Assembly (NCBI GenBank): GCA_947503365.1
Contig: CANNDT010000089.1
Location: 1-18,327, forward strand
Origin: CANNDT01 sp945876205
GTDB lineage: Bacteria; Acidobacteriota; Vicinamibacteria; Vicinamibacterales; UBA2999
Direction: 5' to 3'
DNA: 18,327 nt
Of this stretch, positions 1 through 6,641 are shown piece by piece (the first letter of the stretch is position 1; every line of letters starts with the position of its first letter). The position numbers and the translations under genes are program-made. The notes below the pieces were generated by a model. The model was given only the letters and a program-made list of their open reading frames with translations, did no database searches and was not told the DNA's origin.

Positions 1-801
1 CTGTTGAGCGAGATGCCCCTGCCGGTGCCGGCGATCCTCGGGCATTCGGATGAGCTCGGCATCATCGTCCTCCAGGATCTCGGGGACGTGACGCTGCAGG
101 CGCACCTCGGCGCGTCGTCGCCAGCCGAACACGCGGCGCTCTATCGCCAGGCGGTCAGCTATATCGAGACGTTGCAGCGGCGCGGCCGCGAGCTGGAATC
201 GGCCGAGTACGTGCCGTACGGGATCGCCTTCGACGTCGAGAAGCTGACCTGGGAGCTTCAGTTCTTCGTCAAGCATTTCCTGGAGGCGTATCGGGGCGCG
301 GCACTCAGTGCGGCGTCGCGCGAGGCATTGACGCGCGAGCTTGCCTTGATTGCCGAAGAGCTCGCCGCCGAGCCGCGCGTGCTCTGCCATCGCGACTATC
401 ACAGCCGGAACCTGATGCTGCACGAGGGCAACCTCCACATCATCGATTTCCAGGATGCGCGGATGGGACCCGACACCTACGACCTGGTGTCGCTGCTGCG
501 CGATTCCTACGTGGACTTCACCAACCAGCAGGTGGAGGAGCTGATTGCGTTCTTCCTGGCGCTGCGCCGCGGCACCGACGGCGAGGATGCCGAATTTCGC
601 CGCCGCTTCGATCTGATGGCGCTGCAGCGCAACCTGAAGGCGCTCGGGACGTTTGGATTCCAGACGACCTCCCGCGGCAACACGGTCTATATCCAGTACA
701 TCCCGCGCACGCTCAACTACGCCCGCGCCAACCTCACGCGCTACGACAGGTTTGGCCGCCTCCAGGAACTCCTGGCGGAACACGTCGACGAGCTTCGATA
801 A
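1..801 (+). CDS. AmgK-like sugar kinase (aminoglycoside phosphotransferase fold), 5' truncated
   Basis: This is the C-terminal part of a kinase of the aminoglycoside/choline phosphotransferase superfamily. The frame is open from the first base, and about 70 N-terminal residues expected for the family (usually about 330-340 aa) are missing, so the gene starts outside the window. Counting from the TTG at 4, the Brenner-type catalytic loop HRDYHSRN is at 129-136 (D131 likely base, N136 metal ligand). The metal-binding IIDFQDA follows at 146-152, then GPDTYDLVSLLRD. That last block resembles AmgK/COG3178 kinases, which phosphorylate the anomeric position of N-acetylmuramate or N-acetylglucosamine in peptidoglycan recycling. 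The usual partner, the nucleotidyltransferase MurU, is not in view and could lie upstream. Superfamily assignment is firm; the exact substrate is inferred from motif similarity. Confidence 0.8.
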   Translation: MLSEMPLPVPAILGHSDELGIIVLQDLGDVTLQAHLGASSPAEHAALYRQAVSYIETLQRRGRELESAEYVPYGIAFDVEKLTWELQFFVKHFLEAYRGAALSAASREALTRELALIAEELAAEPRVLCHRDYHSRNLMLHEGNLHIIDFQDARMGPDTYDLVSLLRDSYVDFTNQQVEELIAFFLALRRGTDGEDAEFRRRFDLMALQRNLKALGTFGFQTTSRGNTVYIQYIPRTLNYARANLTRYDRFGRLQELLAEHVDELR

Positions 802-830
802 GCCGATCTCTGCCCCCCCACGCGCCACCC

Positions 831-900
831 GCCTCCGCCAAGGCTTCGGCGCGGCAAGCGACGTCCGCTTGGTGCGCCGTAGCCGTAAGGCGAAGGCGAC
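831..900. repeat. GC-rich palindromic intergenic repeat (copy 1)
   Basis: This lies in the 144-bp gap between the kinase and the isomerase gene. It contains cgccaaggcttcggcg (836-851), an exact 16-bp match to 14309-14324 downstream of pnp. It also contains ccgtagcc (877-884), an exact match to 14331-14338 in the same order. The core folds as a short hairpin (cgcc 836-839 with ggcg 848-851). The shared blocks make it a divergent member of the family best seen at 14290-14372. No coding potential was seen. Confidence 0.6.
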
Positions 901-930
901 TGTCTCTGTGGCTTGTAATCGCAACGATGT

Positions 931-939
931 TGGTAGAAT
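931..939 (+). promoter_or_regulatory. Extended -10 promoter for the isomerase gene
   Basis: TGG-TAGAAT matches the extended -10 consensus TGn-TATAAT at eight of nine positions. A poor -35 (ttgtaa, 913-918) is only 15 bp upstream, as can occur with extended -10 promoters. A start 6-7 bp downstream would fall on or next to the TTG at 946, so the message may be leaderless. Confidence 0.45.
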
Positions 940-945
940 TGCTGG

Positions 946-1794
946 TTGGCTTCATTCGGTATTTCCACGCATCTGTTCCACGAGCAGCGCTTGTCGCGCG
1001 AGCACCTCGTGCATATCGCGGCACATGGCTTCGAGACGATCGAGGTCTTCGCGTCGCGGTCGCACTTCGACTATCACGACGCGGAGGCGATCGCGCAGCT
1101 CGGCGAGTGGATGTCGGATACGCGGCTGCAGCTCCACTCGATGCACGCGCCGATCATCGAAGGCATCCGGGGCGGCAAGTGGCTGGGCTCGTTTTCGAAC
1201 GCGTCCGGCGACGAGGGGCGCCGCAAGGCCGCCATCGCCGAAACCCAGGCCGCGCTGCGCGTCGCTGAACAGATCCCCTTCCAGTATCTCGTCGTCCACC
1301 TGGGCATGCCGTCGGGTGAACAGGTTTCTCCCGGCGACAATCAGCCCGCCGCGGCACGCCGCAGTGTCGAGGAGATCGTCGAGCTCGCGAGCGCGGTCAA
1401 GGTCCGCGTCGCGCTGGAGGTGATTCCCAACCAGCTGTCGAGCGCCGCGGCGCTCGTGCGCCTGATCGAAGAGGACCTCGAAGGCATCGACGTCGGCATC
1501 TGCCTCGATTACGGCCACGCGCACCTGATGGGCGACCTCGGCGAGGCGATCGAGCTGGTCGGCGGTCACCTGCTGACGACGCACGTGCATGACAACGGCG
1601 GCGCGCGGGACGACCACCTGCTGCCGTTTGCCGGCAGCATCAACTGGGACACGGCGATCGTCGAAACGCAGAAGATCGGCTACGACGGCGTGATGATGCT
1701 GGAAGTCGGCGACGGCGGCGGCGACCCGGTCGACGTCTTGAAGAAGTCGGTCAAGGCGCGTGAGCGCCTCGACAAGACATTTGTGACGTTTTAG
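946..1794 (+). CDS. Sugar phosphate isomerase/epimerase, TIM-barrel (xylose isomerase-like)
   Basis: The 282-aa protein has the AP endonuclease 2 / xylose isomerase-like TIM-barrel fold. Likely metal-binding residues typical of the family are visible: E158 in VALEVIPNQ, D188 and H191 in CLDYGHAH, H213 and H215 in THVHDN, and E253 in MLEVGD. An N-terminal IAAHGFETIEVF block corresponds to the first barrel strands. Such enzymes isomerise or epimerise keto-sugars or inositol derivatives; the substrate cannot be read from sequence. The start is TTG at 946: a stop codon lies in frame at 934-936, and the protein aligns from ASFGISTHLFHE. No Shine-Dalgarno sequence is present, and a -10 box sits directly upstream. 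It is convergent with asnS, with 26 bp between stop codons. Confidence 0.85.
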   Translation: MASFGISTHLFHEQRLSREHLVHIAAHGFETIEVFASRSHFDYHDAEAIAQLGEWMSDTRLQLHSMHAPIIEGIRGGKWLGSFSNASGDEGRRKAAIAETQAALRVAEQIPFQYLVVHLGMPSGEQVSPGDNQPAAARRSVEEIVELASAVKVRVALEVIPNQLSSAAALVRLIEEDLEGIDVGICLDYGHAHLMGDLGEAIELVGGHLLTTHVHDNGGARDDHLLPFAGSINWDTAIVETQKIGYDGVMMLEVGDGGGDPVDVLKKSVKARERLDKTFVTF

Positions 1795-1797
1795 AAC

Positions 1798-1826
1798 GTG
1801 CCGCTCTAAAAGGCACCGCTCTAAAA
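1798..1826. repeat. Small direct and inverted repeat between convergent genes
   Basis: The 11-mer ccgctctaaaa occurs at 1801-1811 and 1816-1826. gtgcc (1798-1802) pairs with ggcac (1812-1816) around a 9-nt loop. It spans the short gap between the isomerase stop and the asnS stop codon (1821-1823). Neither strand has a T-run after the stem, so I do not call a terminator. Confidence 0.35.
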
Positions 1827-3239
1827 AGCAGCGTGTCCCGGCGTGCGAGGGAACGGGATGACGTCGCGGATGTTGGCCATCCCGGTGGCGTAGATGATGG
1901 TGCGCTCGAGGCCGAGCCCGAAGCCCGCGTGCGGCACGGTGCCGTAGCGCCGCAGGTCGCGGTACCACCAGTAGGCCTGCCGATCCAGATTCAACTCCGC
2001 AAGCCGGCGGTCGAGATAGTCGAGCCGCTCCTCTCGCTGTGAGCCGCCGATGATTTCGCCGATGCCGGGCGCCAGCACGTCCATCGCCGCCACGGTTCTC
2101 CCGTCGTCGTTCATGCGCATGTAGAACGCCTTGATCTCCTTCGGGTAGTTCATGACGACGAGCGGCGCCTTGACGTGCTCCTCGGTCAGCCAGCGCTCGT
2201 GTTCGGACTGCAGGTCGATGCCCCACGCGACGGGGAACTCGAATGTCTTGCCGCTCTTTTCGAGGGCCGCGATCGCATCGCTGTAGGACATCCGTTCGAA
2301 TGCGGAGTTCACGAACGCCTCGAGCCGCGCGATGCACTGCTTGTCGATCCGCTCGGCGAAGAACTTCAGATCGTCACCACGCTCGTTGAGCAGCGCCGTG
2401 AAGATGTACTTGAGAAACGACTCCGCGAGGTCGGCGTCGGCCGCGAGATCGGCAAACGCGATCTCGGGCTCGACCATCCAGAACTCGGCGAGATGGCGGC
2501 TGGTGTTGCTGTTCTCGGCGCGAAACGTCGGCCCGAAGGTGTAGACCTTCGACAGCGCGCAGGCGTAGGTTTCCACGTTCAACTGGCCGCTCACCGTGAG
2601 GAAGGCTTCCTTGCCGAAGAAATCCTGGCTGAAGTCGGTGCGTCCGTCAGGCGTGCGCGGAATCGCCCCGAGGTTCGCCAGGTCGAGCGTGCTGACACGG
2701 AACATCTCGCCCGCCCCCTCGGCATCGCTGGCGGTGACGATCGGCGTGTGGATCCAGAAGAAGCCATGCTCGTGGAAGTAGCGGTGCACCGCCATGCTGA
2801 GGCAGTGGCGCACGCGGGCCACGGCGCCGAGCGTGTTCGTCCTGGGGCGGAGGTGCGCCACGTCGCGCAGAAATTCGAATGAGGCGCGCTTGGGCTGAAT
2901 CGGGTAGGTGTCGGGGTCGTCCACCCAGCCGACGACCTCGATGGTGTCGGCCTGCAGCTCAACCGCCTGGCCCTGTCCCTGGCTCGCGGCGAGCACGCCG
3001 CGGGCGATCACCGAGCAGCCGGAGGTGAGTTTTTTTATTTCGCTCTCGTAGTTCGGCAGGGCGGCGGGGGCGACCACCTGGAGGGGGTCGAAGCACGACC
3101 CGTCGTGGACATGGACAAATGACAATCCGGCCTTTGAATCGCGCCGTGTTCGCACCCATCCGCGAACGGTGACCGGGATCCCTGTCGCGACCTTCCCCTT
3201 GAGCACCGACGAGATGTCGACATGGTCAACGGTAGACAT
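1821..3239 (-). CDS. asnS: Asparagine--tRNA ligase (AsnRS)
   Basis: This class IIb aminoacyl-tRNA synthetase (472 aa, normal length) charges tRNA-Asn with asparagine in the cytosol. An N-terminal OB-fold anticodon-binding domain spans about residues 20-105 (VTVRGWVRTRRDSK, FVHVHDGSC). The catalytic domain follows, with motif 1 around HGFFWIHTPIVTASDAEGAGEMF (split 158-180), motif 2 FRAENSNTSRHLAEF (239-253) and motif 3 GFGLGLERTI (439-448). The AsnRS-type residues and the QDFFGKEAFLTVSGQL block (205-220) favour AsnRS over AspRS, which carries a large GAD insertion. The start is ATG at 3239 with no clear Shine-Dalgarno sequence. It is divergent from rimO with a 44-bp gap. A dedicated AsnRS suggests direct Asn-tRNA formation, although an indirect GatCAB route elsewhere cannot be excluded. 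Confidence 0.97.
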   Translation of the reverse strand: MSTVDHVDISSVLKGKVATGIPVTVRGWVRTRRDSKAGLSFVHVHDGSCFDPLQVVAPAALPNYESEIKKLTSGCSVIARGVLAASQGQGQAVELQADTIEVVGWVDDPDTYPIQPKRASFEFLRDVAHLRPRTNTLGAVARVRHCLSMAVHRYFHEHGFFWIHTPIVTASDAEGAGEMFRVSTLDLANLGAIPRTPDGRTDFSQDFFGKEAFLTVSGQLNVETYACALSKVYTFGPTFRAENSNTSRHLAEFWMVEPEIAFADLAADADLAESFLKYIFTALLNERGDDLKFFAERIDKQCIARLEAFVNSAFERMSYSDAIAALEKSGKTFEFPVAWGIDLQSEHERWLTEEHVKAPLVVMNYPKEIKAFYMRMNDDGRTVAAMDVLAPGIGEIIGGSQREERLDYLDRRLAELNLDRQAYWWYRDLRRYGTVPHAGFGLGLERTIIYATGMANIRDVIPFPRTPGHAAF

Positions 3240-3245
3240 ATCCGT

Positions 3246-3263
3246 TCGACGATTATCCGTCGA
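3246..3263. promoter_or_regulatory. Inverted repeat in the asnS-rimO divergent promoter region
   Basis: tcgacg (3246-3251) and cgtcga (3258-3263) form a perfect 6-bp inverted repeat around attatc. Read on the minus strand, the centre is GATAAT, a good -10 hexamer ending 12 bp from the asnS ATG. tatcct (3265-3270) is a weaker plus-strand -10 candidate for rimO, 13 bp before its ATG. The repeat overlaps the asnS -10, so it could be an operator or simply chance dyad symmetry. Confidence 0.35.
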
Positions 3264-3283
3264 GTATCCTTAGTGGACGCTAC

Positions 3284-4732
3284 ATGAAAATTGGGATGAT
3301 TTCGCTTGGCTGCCCGAAGAACCTCGTCGATTCCGAGGTGATGCTCGGGTTGGCCCAGCAGGCCGGCCATCAGCTCACGCGCGACGCGGCGGACGCGGAC
3401 GTCCTCGTCGTCAACACGTGCGCGTTTATCGACAAGGCCAGGCAGGAATCGATCGACGCCATCCTCGAGATGGCCGAGCACAAGAAAAACGGCAAGTGCC
3501 AGACGCTGGTCGTGACCGGCTGCATGGCAGAGCGCTACCGCGACGAGCTGCGCGCGGAGATCCCGGAGATCGACGCCGTGCTCGGCACTGGCGAGGTGCC
3601 AGAGATTGTGGCCGCGCTCGGTGGGTCCGCCGGGTCCGCCTCCGCCTCCGCCTTCGCTCACGCTACGGCGGACAAGTCGCGGAACCCGCCCTACGTGCAG
3701 CTACTGCGATCCAACGGAGAACCCATCGCACCGTCGCACCGTCGCACCGTCACACCGTCCCCCCCGTCCTTACCGACCTACATCTACGACGCCGACACAC
3801 CGCGCCTGCTCGCGACGCCGCGTCACTATGCCTATGTGAAGATCGCCGAGGGCTGCGACTACAAGTGCGCGTTCTGCATCATCCCGACGCTGCGCGGCAA
3901 GTACCGGAGCCGTCCGGCCGACTCAATCGTGCGCGAGGCGGAGATGCTGGCGGCCGGCGGCGTCAAGGAACTGCTGCTCATCTCGCAGGACACGAGCTTT
4001 TACGGCAACGATCGGGGTGAGCGGGGCGCCCTGGCCCGCTTACTGCGCTCTCTCAATCGCGTTGACGGCCTCGAGTGGATCCGGATGCTCTACCTCTACC
4101 CGACCACGATTGGCGACGACGTCCTCGACGCGATGGCTGAGAGCGAGAAGGTGTGCAAGTACATCGATCTGCCGCTGCAGCACGCGTCCGACGCCGTCCT
4201 GAAGCGCATGAAGCGTCCCGGCACCCGCGCCAGCTACGAGCGGCTGCTCGACCGCATTCGCACGAGGATTCCCAACGTGGCGCTGCGGACCACCTTCATT
4301 GCCGGGTTCCCTGGTGAAACCGACGCCGAATTCGAAGAACTGCAGAGCTTTGTGAAAGACACCCGCTTCGACCACGTCGGCGTCTTCACCTACTCGGACG
4401 AAGTCGGCACGTCCGCGCACGACCTGCCCGACGACGTGCCGGCGCGGACGAAAAAACAGCGGCAGTCGCGGCTCATGAGCCTGCAGAAGAAGGTGGTCGC
4501 CCGTGCACAGAAAAATCGGGTCGGACAGCAGGTTCGGATGGTGATCGACGGTCCCTCGTCGGAGCATGAGCTCGTCATTCGGGGCCGGCTGGAAGGCCAG
4601 GCACCCGATATCGACCCGGTTGTCTACCTGACGGACTGCGATCCCTCGGAGTTTCCGGCCGGCAGCTTCATCGACGCTGAAATCGTCGGCTCGCGCGAGT
4701 ACGATCTCGTGGCCAGACCGACCCAGGCCTGA
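3284..4732 (+). CDS. rimO: Ribosomal protein S12 methylthiotransferase RimO, with internal repeat-derived insert
   Basis: This radical SAM enzyme methylthiolates the conserved aspartate of ribosomal protein S12. An N-terminal UPF0004/MTTase domain has cluster cysteines C10 (SLGCPKNLVDSE), C46 (VNTCAFID) and C80 (VTGCMAERY). The radical SAM core holds C191-x3-C195-x2-C198 (EGCDYKCAFC), and a C-terminal TRAM-like domain spans about 410-478. SLGCPKNLVDSE and TPRHYAYVKIAEGC are RimO rather than MiaB signatures. At 482 aa it is about 40 longer than E. coli RimO. The excess lies between the first two domains (about residues 113-160) and is encoded by repeat DNA (3620-3680 and 3728-3759). The frame and all six cysteines are intact, so the gene is probably functional. 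The start is ATG at 3284 with little upstream Shine-Dalgarno signal. Confidence 0.95.
   Translation: MKIGMISLGCPKNLVDSEVMLGLAQQAGHQLTRDAADADVLVVNTCAFIDKARQESIDAILEMAEHKKNGKCQTLVVTGCMAERYRDELRAEIPEIDAVLGTGEVPEIVAALGGSAGSASASAFAHATADKSRNPPYVQLLRSNGEPIAPSHRRTVTPSPPSLPTYIYDADTPRLLATPRHYAYVKIAEGCDYKCAFCIIPTLRGKYRSRPADSIVREAEMLAAGGVKELLLISQDTSFYGNDRGERGALARLLRSLNRVDGLEWIRMLYLYPTTIGDDVLDAMAESEKVCKYIDLPLQHASDAVLKRMKRPGTRASYERLLDRIRTRIPNVALRTTFIAGFPGETDAEFEELQSFVKDTRFDHVGVFTYSDEVGTSAHDLPDDVPARTKKQRQSRLMSLQKKVVARAQKNRVGQQVRMVIDGPSSEHELVIRGRLEGQAPDIDPVVYLTDCDPSEFPAGSFIDAEIVGSREYDLVARPTQA
3620..3680. repeat. Palindromic repeat (copy 2) inside rimO
   Basis: ggtgggtccgcc (3620-3631) exactly matches 14352-14363, tccgccttcgc (3647-3657) matches 14301-14311, and ggcggac (3667-3673) matches 14321-14327. 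tccgcc (3647-3652) pairs with ggcgga (3667-3672). tccgcc is also repeated at 3626, 3635, 3641 and 3647. The stretch encodes a Gly/Ser/Ala-rich segment not expected in RimO, so it appears to be repeat DNA carried in frame. Confidence 0.7.
3728..3759. repeat. 8-bp tandem repeat (gcaccgtc x4) inside rimO
   Basis: Three perfect units of gcaccgtc (3728-3735, 3736-3743, 3744-3751) are followed by acaccgtc (3752-3759). Because 8 is not a multiple of 3, the encoded peptide (about APSHRRTVTP) is not itself repetitive, as expected for non-coding repeat DNA read through in frame. A C-rich run follows at 3759-3767. Confidence 0.75.
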
Positions 4733-4800
4733 GAGTTTCCACTGTTGAGCCGTTGCCTGTAACTGCAGCGGCGTGATAGGCTTAAAGGTCGCACCTATAC

Positions 4801-4838
4801 GGAGTCGTACTCCAGGTGGGCTCGTGCCCACTTTTTTT
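4801..4838 (+). terminator. Intrinsic terminator or attenuator in the rimP leader
   Basis: Two hairpins lie in tandem. The first is ggagt-cgt-actcc (4801-4813). The second is gtgggc-tcgt-gcccac (4816-4831), followed directly by seven T residues (4832-4838). The second has the full form of a Rho-independent terminator, yet it ends 4 bp before the rimP GTG. It may terminate transcripts from rimO, or act as an attenuator controlling the rimP-nusA-infB operon. As I recall, Rfam has a terminator-like rimP leader family from other bacteria. Confidence 0.7.
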
Positions 4839-4842
4839 ATTT

Positions 4843-5319
4843 GTGGAGCCGCTGGAACACATTCGGACGATTGCGGCACGGGTGGCCGCGTCGCGCGGGC
4901 TGGAGGTCTGGGACATCCAGAGCCGGCGCGAGGCGCCCGGTCACGTCGTGCGCGTGTTTATCGACCGGCCGGGGCCCGCGGCGACGCCGGAAGAGAGCGT
5001 CAGCATCGAAGACTGTGCGGAGGTGAACCGCGAGATGAGCACGATTCTCGACGTCGAGGACCCGCTCCCCTTCGCGTACACCCTCGAAGTGTCATCGCCG
5101 GGGCTGGATCGGCCGCTGCGCGACGCGAAGGATTACCGGCGCTTCAGTGGACGGCTTGCGAAAGTGGTCGTCCGCGAGGCGGTCGACAATCAGAAGGCGT
5201 TTGAGGGTCATCTTCGCGGTGTCGAAGGGGATGACGTACTGCTCGAGGCGCCGAACGGACGGATGCACCGCCTGCCGCTGCGACTGATCGCGCGCGGACG
5301 GTTAGAAGTGGAATTTTAG
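4843..5319 (+). CDS. rimP: Ribosome maturation factor RimP
   Basis: This 158-aa protein helps assemble the 30S subunit, acting early on the S12/S19-side of the particle. The N-terminal alpha/beta domain contains VRVFID (36-41), VSIEDCAEVNREMSTILDVEDP (53-74, given here by its ends) and the family hallmark LEVSSPGLDRPL (81-92). An SH3-like C-terminal barrel follows from about 100 to 158. The frame is open from a GTG at 4816, but that start would place the terminator hairpin in the coding region. GTG 4843 gives MEPLEHIRTIAARV, matching the family's N terminus. No Shine-Dalgarno sequence precedes it, only the T-rich terminator tail. It is the first gene of the nusA-infB operon, 113 bp ahead of nusA. 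Confidence 0.92.
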   Translation: MEPLEHIRTIAARVAASRGLEVWDIQSRREAPGHVVRVFIDRPGPAATPEESVSIEDCAEVNREMSTILDVEDPLPFAYTLEVSSPGLDRPLRDAKDYRRFSGRLAKVVVREAVDNQKAFEGHLRGVEGDDVLLEAPNGRMHRLPLRLIARGRLEVEF

Positions 5320-5334
5320 CGGCGAGTTTTCAAC

Positions 5335-5400
5335 AGCCGGGGTGGCAACTACAACCGGCTTTCGACCGAGGATTTCCGGCCGCGACAACGGAGCGGCCGG
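5335..5400 (+). promoter_or_regulatory. Two tandem hairpins in the rimP-nusA spacer
   Basis: agccgg (5335-5340) pairs with ccggct (5355-5360) over a 14-nt loop. ccggccgc (5376-5383) pairs perfectly with gcggccgg (5393-5400) over a 9-nt loop. No T-run follows either stem, so these are not terminators. They occupy most of the 113-bp gap before nusA and could be an RNA processing site or a leader structure. Function is not known from sequence. Confidence 0.5.
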
Positions 5401-5432
5401 TCGTACTGCGGGAAGGACGCACCACAAAACAT

Positions 5433-6629
<1,197 letters not shown>

Positions 6630-6636
6630 AGAGGAA
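6630..6636 (+). promoter_or_regulatory. Ribosome binding site fixing the TTG start of infB
   Basis: AGAGGAA starts right after the nusA stop codon and is 5 bp from TTG 6642. It is one of the few good Shine-Dalgarno sequences in the window and supports the rare TTG start, from which the protein begins ATVRIYRVAELLG as expected for IF2. Confidence 0.7.
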
Positions 6637-6641
6637 TCAAT

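Noticed and set aside
952..2337. A minus-strand open frame covering the isomerase gene and the end of asnS
   Set aside because: It is antisense to one well-supported gene and out of frame with another, with no motif of its own.
3728..3759. The 8-bp array in rimO as a CRISPR-like or phase-variation tract
   Set aside because: Units are only 8 bp without spacers. Phase variation by unit gain or loss would be possible in principle, but the gene is intact and no other sign supports it.
4816..4842. A rimP start at GTG 4816
   Set aside because: The nine extra codons are the terminator stem and T-run. The family N terminus fits GTG 4843.
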